Assembly (NCBI GenBank): GCA_009827215.1 | Contig: WUAJ01000050.1 | Coordinates: forward strand, 1-12,103 | Direction: 5' to 3' | Length of the DNA stretch: 12,103 nt | From: Phycisphaeraceae bacterium | Lineage (GTDB): Bacteria > Planctomycetota > Phycisphaerae > Phycisphaerales > UBA1924 | Shown here: positions 4,744 to 12,103 of the stretch, piece after piece | Numbering within the stretch: position 1 is the stretch's first letter | Layout of the letters: the number at the start of each line of letters is the position of its first letter | Made by a program: the position numbers and the translations under genes | The notes under the pieces: model-generated | Told to the model about the DNA's origin: nothing | Database searches by the model: none | Seen by the model: only the letters and a program-made list of their open reading frames with translations

Positions 4744-6471
4744 ATGAATCAGCTGCGACAGGTCATAGATAACGCGGGCAAATACATCGGACAGATGTCC
4801 GCTTCGCAGAAGCTCTTGCTCGCTTCGCTCGCTGTGATCGCCGCGATGACCATGTTTTTGGTCTCCCAGTATGCATCCAAGCCTGCTCTCGTCGATTTGA
4901 TGGCTGAATCGGGGGACACCATGGCGCTCGCTTCACTGCGTTCCGCCGGGATCGACGCTCAGGTCGTCAATGGCAATATCCAGGTTCCTCCCTCTCAGCG
5001 CACATCAGCGATGGCGCTGCTCGCTCAATCGGGGCAACTCCCAGGGGATACCACGCTCCTCTTTCAGAATCTTATTCAATCACAAGACTGGAAGGCATCC
5101 AAAGAACAGCATCGTCAGCAGTTCAATATCGCGATGCAGAACGAACTGTCACGGATCATCTCGCAGTTTCGTTTTGTGAACTCCGCGAATGTGATCCTCG
5201 ATGTGCCTCAGAGCTCAGGATTGGGCCGTGCAGTTCGGACACCCTCCGCTTCGATTACAATCTTTACGGCTGGTGGATCTCCTCTTTCTCAAGATACTGT
5301 GGATGCCGCAGCGGGGATGGTAATGGGAGCAGTCTCTGGTCTCAATCCGAAACACATTCAAGTGATTGATGGATCAACGGGCCAAGCACGATCGGTGTCT
5401 TCTGAAGACTCTCGGATGTCCTCCAAGTTTCTCGATCAATCACAGACCGTCGCGGACGGGAAAAAACAGCAGATCAAAGAGATGCTGGGACATATCCCCG
5501 GCGTGATCGTGTCTGTCAGTGCGATGGTGGATGTGAAGAAAGTCGCTAGCACAGAGCGTGCGTACGCACTCGCGGATCAGGGATCTGTGTCGCTTGTCAA
5601 ATCGCAAGGCGCGACAGAAGACAAGATGCAGCAAGCATCGCGTGGCGCTGAACCTGGAGTGCGTTCCAATCAGACCGCGAGCATTAACACCGGCGGAGCG
5701 AGTGGGAACTCGTCCGAATCCTCCGACACCATCAAGGAGTACGACAACCAGTTTGGGTACACCGATACCCAGACCGTCGATCCGCGCGGGATGCCTACGC
5801 ATATCCGCGCATCGATCATCATTCCCGAAGAGTACATCCGTGAACTGCTCGCATCAGCGCAGCCGGAAAGTGAAGACGGAAGCGAGCCTGCTCCGATCAC
5901 CGCTGAGGACATCCGTGAGAAGTTCGAGGGTATGGACGGCAATTCCGGATTCAAATCGCTCATCATGCAGCAAGTGCAGCCACACCTCATCGGACAGGCG
6001 CCCGATGGTTCAATCCTTGATGGCGATGTTGTGGTCTCCATGGCGCCGATTGGAGAGTCGTACAACCGTATCGGTCAAGTCAAGTCTGCAGGATTCATGG
6101 GATCCATGCTCGGCGGAGGCGGATCGGGAGGGCCATCCCTGCTACTCGGGAACGGGAACCTCATCGAGACGCTCCTCGTTGGTGTGCTTGCCGTGGTTGC
6201 TGTATTCATGATGCTGTTGATGGTGAAACGCTCAAGCAAGAACATCGAGCTCCCATCTGCCGAGGAGTTAGTCGGAATCCCTCCACAGCTAGAAGGGATG
6301 AGCGACATGATCGGAGAAGCAGACGAAGGAGATGCCGCGATGACCGGTATCGAGGTCGAGGACGCATTGATCGAGATTCAACAACTCCGCGATCAGGTGG
6401 GTGAGCTCATCAACGCAGATCCGGAAGCCGCGGCGGCGCTGATCGAACGCTGGGCCGAGGTCGAGGAGTAA
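4744..6471 (+). CDS. fliF: FliF, flagellar MS-ring protein
   Basis: The product is 575 residues, in the family range. It has a transmembrane helix at about 23-43 and a second at about 473-493 (ETLLVGVLAVVAVFMMLL), with a periplasmic region between. That region contains the ring-building motifs: RBM2 (about 115-210, with PSASITIF at 167-174 and GLNPKHIQVIDG at 199-210) and a split RBM3 (about 232-265 and 330-365) interrupted by a Ser/Gln-rich beta-collar insert. The cytoplasmic tail ends in DPEAAAALIERWAEVEE, the FliG-binding signature. FliF forms the membrane ring on which the motor and export gate assemble. The ATG has GAGG at 4736-4739 and GGAGG at 4729-4733. The next gene's ribosome binding site overlaps its TAA stop. 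The identification is firm. Confidence 0.97.
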   Translation: MNQLRQVIDNAGKYIGQMSASQKLLLASLAVIAAMTMFLVSQYASKPALVDLMAESGDTMALASLRSAGIDAQVVNGNIQVPPSQRTSAMALLAQSGQLPGDTTLLFQNLIQSQDWKASKEQHRQQFNIAMQNELSRIISQFRFVNSANVILDVPQSSGLGRAVRTPSASITIFTAGGSPLSQDTVDAAAGMVMGAVSGLNPKHIQVIDGSTGQARSVSSEDSRMSSKFLDQSQTVADGKKQQIKEMLGHIPGVIVSVSAMVDVKKVASTERAYALADQGSVSLVKSQGATEDKMQQASRGAEPGVRSNQTASINTGGASGNSSESSDTIKEYDNQFGYTDTQTVDPRGMPTHIRASIIIPEEYIRELLASAQPESEDGSEPAPITAEDIREKFEGMDGNSGFKSLIMQQVQPHLIGQAPDGSILDGDVVVSMAPIGESYNRIGQVKSAGFMGSMLGGGGSGGPSLLLGNGNLIETLLVGVLAVVAVFMMLLMVKRSSKNIELPSAEELVGIPPQLEGMSDMIGEADEGDAAMTGIEVEDALIEIQQLRDQVGELINADPEAAAALIERWAEVEE

Positions 6472-6480
6472 GGAACGCAC

Positions 6481-7521
6481 ATGGCACGCAAACTCAACGA
6501 ACCATTGCCGACCGATGTGCGAGAGCTCGAAGGTTTATCCAAAGCCGCGATCCTCCTACTATCAGTGGGTTCTGATCAAGCATCTACAGTTCTCAAGCAC
6601 CTCCCAAGCGAGAAGGTCGAAGAGATCACACGCGAACTCGCATCACTGGGTCGAGTTCCCGATGTGCTCCAGAACGCGGTCGTCGAAGAGTTCTATAACA
6701 TCTCAGTCGCATCGCAATACGCAAACGAGGGGTCCCTCTCTTACGCGAAGCAACTCCTTCAGAACTCCATGGATCCGAGCGATGCCGAACGCGTGCTCGG
6801 ACAGATTCAAACACAGGTACAGAAGACCCCGTTCAGTTTCCTCCAGCGAGCTGAGAGCGACAACCTACTTACATTTATCCAAGAAGAGCATCCGCAGACG
6901 ATCGCGCTGATTCTTTGTCATCTCTCGCACCACAAGGCTTCCGAGATTCTGGTGGGTCTCGCCATGGAAAAGCAGCTTGAGGTCATCAAGCGCATCGCGA
7001 ATATGGAGCAGACCAATCCCGAGGTGATCAAGGAAGTCGAGATCGGACTTGAGAGCCGACTGAGTAACATGCTCATGCAGAGCATGGAGAAAGCCGGTGG
7101 CGTACCAACCGTCGCAGAGATCCTCAACCTCGCGGATCGCGCAACAGAAAAGACCATTATGGAAGGTCTGGAATCCGATGATCCGGATCTGGTCGAAGAA
7201 ATCCGCAGACTCATGTTCGTCTTCGAGGACATCAAGCTTGTCAATGACAAGGGCATTCAAGCTGTCCTCAAAGAGGTTGAGAACGACGAGCTCTCTGTGG
7301 CGCTCAAGACCGCGAGCGAAGCACTCGCCGAGAAGATCTTCAGCAACATGTCCGAGCGTGCCGCGGAGATGGTCAAGGAAGATATGGAGTTCATGGGACC
7401 TGTTCGTGTCTCTGATGTCGAGACGGCTCAGCAGCGGATCGTGGACATCGTGCGTCGTCTGGAAGAAGCCGGAGATGTCATGATCGAGGGACGAGGCGGC
7501 GACTCGGAAATGGTTGTCTAA
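6481..7521 (+). CDS. fliG: FliG, flagellar motor switch protein
   Basis: The 346-residue product has normal FliG length and all three domains. The N-domain binds FliF (about 18-100). The middle domain carries the EHPQ motif (136-139) and a GG-containing linker (GGVPTVAEILN). The C-domain contains the MFVF hinge (245-248) and the charged torque helix region (FEDIKLVNDKGIQAVLKEV), ending in the typical GPVRVSD and IVRRLEEAGD blocks. FliG forms the rotor ring that meets the MotA stator and sets rotation direction with FliM and FliN. The ATG is 6 bases after TAAGGA (6469-6474), which contains the fliF stop codon, so the two are coupled. FliH follows after 21 bases. No unusual residue was seen at the key motifs. 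Confidence 0.97.
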   Translation: MARKLNEPLPTDVRELEGLSKAAILLLSVGSDQASTVLKHLPSEKVEEITRELASLGRVPDVLQNAVVEEFYNISVASQYANEGSLSYAKQLLQNSMDPSDAERVLGQIQTQVQKTPFSFLQRAESDNLLTFIQEEHPQTIALILCHLSHHKASEILVGLAMEKQLEVIKRIANMEQTNPEVIKEVEIGLESRLSNMLMQSMEKAGGVPTVAEILNLADRATEKTIMEGLESDDPDLVEEIRRLMFVFEDIKLVNDKGIQAVLKEVENDELSVALKTASEALAEKIFSNMSERAAEMVKEDMEFMGPVRVSDVETAQQRIVDIVRRLEEAGDVMIEGRGGDSEMVV

Positions 7522-7542
7522 TACAGCGCGGAGGTCCAACAG

Positions 7543-8316
7543 ATGGGTGTCATCAAAAGAGCAGACCTCGAGAGCTATACGCGTGATGCGATCCCCATGG
7601 ATTTGGGAGACCTCGAACGAAGGGGACAAGCGGTCATCGAATCCGCGCAACGAGAAGCGGCTCAGATCCTGAAACAGGCAAACGAAGAGCGCGATCGACT
7701 CGTCAAAGATGCTTCAGAAGCGGGACATCAGAAGGGCTACGAAGAAGGACTCGCTCAGGGACTTGAAAAAGGAATAGTCAGTGGGACTGAGCAATCGCAC
7801 GCTGAGCACTCGCAGCGTCTCGAAATCATATCAAAGCAGTGGGAATCTGCATTTAGCGCATGGGAAGAGCAACGCAACGAGTTCATGCTCGCCGCGCGGA
7901 CAGAAGTCATTGAACTCGCGGCTCACATCGCATCTCGCGTTATCAAGCGCACGATTGAACTCGATCCAGAGGTTGTCGTAGACCAGCTCGAAGTGGTGCT
8001 TGAGTCGCTTGTGACTCCGACAGATATCCGTGTGCGTGTGCATCCGACAGATATCGAACTGCTCCAACGTGTTATGCCCGCGATGATCGAGCAATGTGCT
8101 GCTTGTACTCACGCCGAACTGGTGGGGGATGAATCGCTCGCGCCAGGATCATGTGTAGTCTCGACCAAAGGCGGAGGTTCGATCGATGCTTCCATCACGA
8201 AACAACTCGATCGCGTAGTCGCGACTCTTCTACCAGCGCATAGAGGTCCGGATTACGATCAACACCTAGAAGTGAACGACAACGACGAGGGCAACTCCAA
8301 GGAAGACGCGGCGTGA
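7543..8316 (+). CDS. fliH: FliH, export ATPase stator/regulator
   Basis: This 257-residue protein has a charged N-terminal helix (about 22-60), then an uninterrupted glycine ladder with Gly at 61, 65, 69, 73, 77 and 81. That gives five consecutive GxxxG units, the hallmark of FliH. A helical C-terminal domain follows (about 100-215) with the pattern ELAAHIASRVIKRTIELDP, conserved in FliH and in V/F-ATPase peripheral stalks. FliH dimerises, holds the ATPase FliI in the cytoplasm and links it to FliN at the C-ring. An acidic tail (about 235-257) ends the protein. The ATG has a strong GGAGGT (7530-7535) 7 bases upstream. Its TGA overlaps the fliI GTG by four bases (GTGA), so the two partners are made together. 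Confidence 0.93.
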   Translation: MGVIKRADLESYTRDAIPMDLGDLERRGQAVIESAQREAAQILKQANEERDRLVKDASEAGHQKGYEEGLAQGLEKGIVSGTEQSHAEHSQRLEIISKQWESAFSAWEEQRNEFMLAARTEVIELAAHIASRVIKRTIELDPEVVVDQLEVVLESLVTPTDIRVRVHPTDIELLQRVMPAMIEQCAACTHAELVGDESLAPGSCVVSTKGGGSIDASITKQLDRVVATLLPAHRGPDYDQHLEVNDNDEGNSKEDAA

Positions 8317-9737
8317 AACTTTTCCCACGCGAAAAGGAGATCATCGATCGCGTCTGCCCGCTCGGGATATGTGGCCGTGTCGAAGCGGTTCGTGGGATGT
8401 CCATCATCGCGACGGATCTCCCTGTCCCGATCGGTTCGCTCGTGGAAATCATCGCTCTGGATGGACAGCACATCTCAGGCGAAGTCGTCGGATTCGATTC
8501 CGGCAAAGCGATCGTCATGCTCCTGAGCGCCACGACAGGCATTGTCCCAGGCTCCAAAATCCAGATGAAGCAAGTCCATCAGGTCTCTCCAGTTGGAGAT
8601 CGCATGCTCGGGCGTGTGATCGATGGTCTCGGAAGACCGATCGATGGCAAGGGTGAAATTTGCGAGACCGTCCAGCGAGCGATCAATCCGACCCCGATCG
8701 GCGCTATGCAGCGACGGAAGATCAATGAACCACTCCGAACCGGAGTCCGAGTGCTCGATCTCATGACTCCGATCGGACGCGGACAGCGACTCGGGATATT
8801 CGCCGGACCAGGTGTCGGCAAGTCCACGCTCCTGGGACAGATCGCGCGAGGGACCGATGCGGATGTCAATGTCATCGCGCTGATCGGTGAGCGTGGTCGA
8901 GAAGTGCGTGACTTCATCGATCACGCGTTGGGAGATGAAGGCTTGAAGCGTTCGGTCGTAATCGTTGCGACTGGGGATGAGTCTCCGTTGCTGCGGATCC
9001 GAGCCGCCAAGCTCGCGTGCACCGCGAGCGAGTACTTCAGAGACCAAGGTCTAGATGTCCTGCTCATGATGGATTCAGTGACGAGATTCGCGCACGCGCA
9101 GCGGCAAGTTGGACTTTCAGTCGGCGAACCCCCAACCACAAAGGGGTACACCCCCAGCGTGTTCTCAGCAATGGCGGAACTATTAGAACGCTCCGGAACA
9201 ATTGAACCAGAAGACGGCATGGGTGGGGGATCCATCACAGGGCTGTTCACGATTCTGGTCGAGGGGGACGACATGACCGAGCCGGTCTCCGATGCGGCGC
9301 GCGGGATCCTCGATGGTCATGTCGTGCTCTCGCGCAAACTCGCGCACAAAGGACAGTTCCCGGCGGTCGATGTGCTCGATTCGGTTTCGCGTGTCGCGAA
9401 TGATGTCACCGATAGCGCCCACAAAGCTGGAAGAGTGCAGATCTCCAAGCTCATCGCGAAGTATCGAGAGATCGAGGATCTGGTCCAGATCGGCGCGTAC
9501 GCGCAGGGAGTCAATCCAGAAGCAGACACCGCGATTGATCTGCAGCCGGTGATCTCTGAACTGCTTGGGCAGCGGACCGATGAAGCCGCGAAGTTCGAGC
9601 CCGCCAAAGAGATGATGGTCAAGCTCGCGTTGCAGTCGGGCGAGATGATCCGGCAGCGTCAAGCGATCGCGCAATCACAATCCGCGAATCAGCAGCAGAT
9701 GCCCGCTGGTCCAGGCATGCGAGCAAGCGGGGGGTGA
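8313..9737 (+). CDS. fliI: FliI, flagellum-specific export ATPase
   Basis: The 474-residue product belongs to the F1-beta-like export ATPases. An N-terminal beta-barrel domain (about 15-88) is followed by the catalytic core: Walker A GPGVGKST (165-172), the GERGREV block with the catalytic Glu (192-198), and Walker B LLMMDSVTR with D254. PTTKGYTPSVFS and the GSITGLFTILVEGDD segment separate FliI from true F-ATPases. FliI hexamers act with FliH and FliJ to feed export substrates to the gate. The start is GTG at 8313, overlapping the fliH stop, with AAGGAAG (8299-8305) 7 bases ahead. The Gln/Ser-rich C-terminal tail (about 445-474) is longer than usual and probably disordered. A type III secretion homologue is unlikely in this gene order. 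Confidence 0.97.
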   Translation: MKLFPREKEIIDRVCPLGICGRVEAVRGMSIIATDLPVPIGSLVEIIALDGQHISGEVVGFDSGKAIVMLLSATTGIVPGSKIQMKQVHQVSPVGDRMLGRVIDGLGRPIDGKGEICETVQRAINPTPIGAMQRRKINEPLRTGVRVLDLMTPIGRGQRLGIFAGPGVGKSTLLGQIARGTDADVNVIALIGERGREVRDFIDHALGDEGLKRSVVIVATGDESPLLRIRAAKLACTASEYFRDQGLDVLLMMDSVTRFAHAQRQVGLSVGEPPTTKGYTPSVFSAMAELLERSGTIEPEDGMGGGSITGLFTILVEGDDMTEPVSDAARGILDGHVVLSRKLAHKGQFPAVDVLDSVSRVANDVTDSAHKAGRVQISKLIAKYREIEDLVQIGAYAQGVNPEADTAIDLQPVISELLGQRTDEAAKFEPAKEMMVKLALQSGEMIRQRQAIAQSQSANQQQMPAGPGMRASGG

Positions 9738-9742
9738 TCTGA

Positions 9743-10204
9743 ATGGCACGATTCCACTTCCGACTTCAGCCCGTCCTCGAGATGCGCGAGCGCGAAGAAG
9801 AACAGAAAAAGCTCGCGCTGAGTGAACTCGAGCGGGAGCGTCACGAGATCGAGAGCAGGATCCGTGGATATCAACAAAACATTGAACACGAGCAAACTTC
9901 ACTCGCTCAGATGCTCACAAGCGGCGAATCCATCGACTTCAGAGGCGCAAGGCTCCAAGCAAATGCGGCGCTGAGCAACCGATTCTCCGCTCAGAAACTC
10001 GTTATCGAGCTCGCAGGACTGATCGAGCAGATTGAGCGAGCTCGACAGGAACTCGCAGAAGCAGCTTCGGCTCGCAAAGCCGTCGAACTTTTGCGAGATC
10101 GACAGCAAGATGCGTTCGAATGCGAGCAAAGACGCAGAGAAACCAGCGAACTGGACGATATGTCTGTGATGCGCCACGCCAGGCGATCCGATGTGATGAT
10201 CTGA
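9743..10204 (+). CDS. fliJ: FliJ, export chaperone/ATPase stalk protein
   Basis: The 153-residue, almost fully coiled-coil protein begins with the FliJ signature (FHFRLQPVLEMRE, 4-16). It has the second conserved block near the end (RKAVELLRDRQQDAF, 111-125, then RRETSELDD, 131-139). FliJ inserts into the FliI hexamer like the gamma subunit of F1 and helps turn ATP hydrolysis into export. The ATG lies 5 bases after the fliI stop. The ribosome binding site, GGGGTGATC around that stop, pairs well with the end of 16S rRNA. A hairpin lies just after its TGA, before the MotE-like gene. Confidence 0.93.
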   Translation: MARFHFRLQPVLEMREREEEQKKLALSELERERHEIESRIRGYQQNIEHEQTSLAQMLTSGESIDFRGARLQANAALSNRFSAQKLVIELAGLIEQIERARQELAEAASARKAVELLRDRQQDAFECEQRRRETSELDDMSVMRHARRSDVMI

Positions 10205-10205
10205 G

Positions 10206-10221
10206 CAGCAGCGGACTGCTG
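10206..10221 (+). other. Hairpin between fliJ and the MotE-like gene
   Basis: CAGCAG (10206-10211) and CTGCTG (10216-10221) form a perfect 6-bp stem with a CGGA loop. It lies directly after the fliJ stop (10202-10204) and directly before the ribosome binding site AAGGA (10223-10227). There is no T-run. It could limit translation of the next gene or protect an mRNA end. Confidence 0.45.
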
Positions 10222-10235
10222 AAAGGAAAGCGGAT

Positions 10236-10955
10236 ATGAAAAAGCTCATCAAAGCCCTCCTCGTCGTCGCGGTTCTGAACCTGATCGCGGTGCTTTTGGG
10301 TGTCGGCTGGGTCTTCGCGTCCGGCAGGGTCGATTCACAGCGTGTCACAGAGGTCGTGGACATGTTCAGTGAGACCACAACTGCACGAGATCAACGCATC
10401 AAATCTGAGGAATCGGAAGCCGCCGCGGAACTCGCGGAGCAAGATAAAGATCTCCCCAAACTCGCGATGAACTCTGAAGAACTCAACGATGTTCGTTTGC
10501 AGCTCACCCAGATCGATCGTGCAAGGCTCGAACGCATGCAGCGCGAGATCAATGACCTCCAGAACACCCTCAAACGAGAGCGGGCGCTGCTCGCGAGCGA
10601 GCGGACAGACTTTGAGGAAGAGCGATCAGAATTCGAAGCCATGCGCGAGCGGCTCAAAGAGATCGAGGGATCCGATCAGTTCAACAAATCACTCACCGTG
10701 CTTAAAAACATGAGACCAAGAGACGCCAAGGAAATGCTGAGCGTCCTGATTGATGACGGGAAGAGGGAGCAGGTGGTCTCGTATCTCAGTGCGCTCGGGG
10801 GTGGCATCACAACGGAAGTCCTCGCGGAGTTCATCAAAGCGGATGAAGCAGAGTTGGCAGCGGGTTTGCTGGAGTCCATACGGATGCGTGGTCGTGAAAC
10901 CTCGCTAACGGATGCCAGCACCGATGACGATACAGCAAACCAGCTTGAGCCGTAA
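10236..10955 (+). CDS. motE: MotE-like membrane-anchored coiled-coil protein
   Basis: The 239-residue product has one N-terminal transmembrane anchor (about 5-28) preceded by Lys residues, so the bulk should be periplasmic. A long charged coiled coil follows (about 82-145), then a small helical domain (about 150-215, VLKNMRPRDAKEMLSVLIDD). This resembles the MgtE-N/FliG-like repeat found in MotE/YlxF. MotE proteins lie between fliJ and fliK in many flagellar operons and act as periplasmic motor-associated proteins. The ATG is 8 bases after AAGGA (10223-10227). Its 3' end overlaps the fliK frame and contains a sigma-54-like element. The architecture and position support the family, but the sequence is divergent and the role is not shown here. 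A generic coiled-coil membrane protein is the alternative. Confidence 0.72.
   Translation: MKKLIKALLVVAVLNLIAVLLGVGWVFASGRVDSQRVTEVVDMFSETTTARDQRIKSEESEAAAELAEQDKDLPKLAMNSEELNDVRLQLTQIDRARLERMQREINDLQNTLKRERALLASERTDFEEERSEFEAMRERLKEIEGSDQFNKSLTVLKNMRPRDAKEMLSVLIDDGKREQVVSYLSALGGGITTEVLAEFIKADEAELAAGLLESIRMRGRETSLTDASTDDDTANQLEP
10855..10870 (+). promoter_or_regulatory. Possible sigma-54 promoter of fliK, inside the MotE-like gene
   Basis: TGGCAGCGGGTTTGCT has GG (10856-10857) and GC (10868-10869) exactly 10 bases apart, a complete TTGCT -12 box, and 5 of 6 bases of the -24 box. It is nearly the same as the element before flgC. The start would be near 10881, 31-43 bases before the fliK ATG candidates. 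It overlaps codons L-A-A-G-L-L, so coincidence is possible. Confidence 0.45.
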
Positions 10956-12103
10956 CAACACCAGCGCAGATCTGGTGGTTCTACGCGCACAAGGCGCATC
11001 AACTTCAGCGGATTCTGCGCTTGTATTCAGCAGCGTGCTCGAATCGTTCACAGAATCAGAACCCGAAACTGAATTAGTCGAAGAATCAGCTAATTCCCAA
11101 GAGGTTCAGCCTGCGGATGACGCTGGTGATGGTGAAGATGGAGCGGCTGAGGAATCAGATCAGATCGAGGGTAAACAACCCTCAGAATCTCAGAGTGATG
11201 GACAGGCAACAAATCAGTCCAATCCGCTTCCGAAGAGCGAGCAGAGCGAGCCAATAACAAAGCCGCTTGATTTGCAGCAGAACATTGGTATCGAGCGGAT
11301 TCTAACAGCCGCGGATCTGGGTATCCTGCTGTCCAATGCGGCACGCGTTGACCTCGCGGATCTTGCGAAGCACCAGCTTGAGGGTCAAACACAAGCGAAG
11401 GTTGCTACTCAAGCACCAGAGCCCAACAAACCCGGGGCCGCTCGACCAGTCCAGAAAGACGCTCCAGCTTCGACAGCAACTCCACATGATCGATTCGCGA
11501 GCACCAAGCAATCCACAGCATTGGATAAGATCGGACAAGAAGCGAACAGAAATCCTGACCTGAGCTCGGCTCTTGTAAATCAGGATCAGGTGGCTACACA
11601 AGAACCTGTCAAATCACAACCCGCAGGTACTCAAACACACACGCCGCAGGTGATCCAAGCATCTCAGGTTGTCGCCGCGGATACGGCTCGTCCGTCACAA
11701 CCGATCCGGACACAAACGCTGCAGAACTCCGTTGGGGTAGATGCTGCACGCACGATCACTTCTACTGAAGCATCGAGCAAAGCCAACACCAGTCAAAGCG
11801 GTTTGGATCTGGGAGCACGATCTGCAGAAGCCCAAAAACTTGTGCAGAATAAAGCGATCAATGATCGTCCGTTGATGCGCCGCGAGGTGATGGCGCAGGT
11901 CCAGCGTGGACTCGCGTCGATTATGAACACCAAAGGCGGCACGATGCGGATGCGTTTGAATCCGGATCATCTGGGTGATATCAAAATCGAACTCAACACG
12001 AAAGACGGCCAAGTCCGAGTGAAGATCGATGCCGCAAACGAAGACGCTCGATCGATCCTCAAAGACGGACTCGAAGGGCTCAAGCACTCAATGGAATCAC
12101 GCG
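10912..12103 (+). CDS. fliK: FliK, flagellar hook-length control protein (partial, 3' end missing)
   Basis: The frame stays open to the right edge, giving about 397 visible residues. Most of it (about 40-330) is low-complexity Gln/Ser/Thr/Ala/Pro-rich sequence, as expected of the extended ruler part of FliK. From about residue 325 the folded hook domain begins, with the family signature MRMRLNPDHLGDIKIEL (345-361), continuing with VRVKIDA and SILKDGL. FliK is exported during hook growth, measures hook length and switches the export gate to filament substrates. An ATG at 10912 or 10924 is possible; neither has a clear Shine-Dalgarno sequence. Both lie inside the end of the MotE-like gene (44- or 32-base overlap in another frame), suggesting translational coupling or transcription from the element at 10855. 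The FliK call is firm; the exact start is not. Confidence 0.88.
   Translation, partial: MPAPMTIQQTSLSRNNTSADLVVLRAQGASTSADSALVFSSVLESFTESEPETELVEESANSQEVQPADDAGDGEDGAAEESDQIEGKQPSESQSDGQATNQSNPLPKSEQSEPITKPLDLQQNIGIERILTAADLGILLSNAARVDLADLAKHQLEGQTQAKVATQAPEPNKPGAARPVQKDAPASTATPHDRFASTKQSTALDKIGQEANRNPDLSSALVNQDQVATQEPVKSQPAGTQTHTPQVIQASQVVAADTARPSQPIRTQTLQNSVGVDAARTITSTEASSKANTSQSGLDLGARSAEAQKLVQNKAINDRPLMRREVMAQVQRGLASIMNTKGGTMRMRLNPDHLGDIKIELNTKDGQVRVKIDAANEDARSILKDGLEGLKHSMESR

Noticed and set aside
6865..7650. Minus-strand open frame (261 codons) opposite fliG and the fliH start
   Set aside because: It crosses two well-supported + strand genes and shows only antisense-type composition (many His, Asp, Leu) with no domain pattern.
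1..12103. Mobile elements, CRISPR arrays, tRNA or defence genes
   Set aside because: No direct repeats with spacers, transposase motifs, cloverleaf sequences or defence domains were seen. The window is filled by flagellar genes on one strand with uniform composition.

Overview
The window is a chromosomal flagellar assembly locus, all on the + strand. It comes from a Gram-negative-type bacterium of medium-high GC content. The style of the proteins (a TPR-type tail at the left edge, and FliF and FlgB variants that differ from the enterobacterial forms) suggests Planctomycetota, perhaps Phycisphaerae. That placement is inference and was not tested by any search.

Layout: (1) 1-234, the 3' end of an unrelated, probably TPR-repeat gene. 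(2) 235-366, a gap with inverted repeats and a perfect sigma-28-type -10 octamer. (3) 367-3295, a tight three-gene unit: a FlgN-like export chaperone, a soluble histidine kinase, and a sigma-54-dependent response regulator with complete REC, AAA+ and HTH domains. (4) 3340-4565, flgB, flgC and fliE (proximal rod and the MS-ring/rod adaptor). (5) 4566-4743, a 178-bp non-coding gap. (6) 4744-10204, fliF, fliG, fliH, fliI and fliJ (MS ring, rotor switch and export ATPase complex). (7) 10236-10955, a MotE-like membrane/coiled-coil protein. (8) 10912 to the right edge, the start of fliK (hook-length control), incomplete. The order flgB-flgC-fliE-fliF-fliG-fliH-fliI-fliJ-motE-fliK is that of the Bacillus fla/che operon. 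Here a two-component pair of the FlrB/FlrC or FleS/FleR type stands in front of it.

How it works together: the kinase and regulator probably switch on rod, basal-body and export genes through sigma-54. The strongest regulatory signal is a set of four 16-bp elements with the exact sigma-54 spacing (GG-N10-GC). They lie 24-78 bp before flgB, flgC, fliE and fliK, and three of them are embedded in the 3' ends of the preceding coding regions. Four gene gaps also hold short perfect inverted repeats next to ribosome binding sites. The genes themselves are ordinary, full-length flagellar genes. I see no mobile element, CRISPR array, tRNA, rRNA or defence system, so any novelty here is regulatory.
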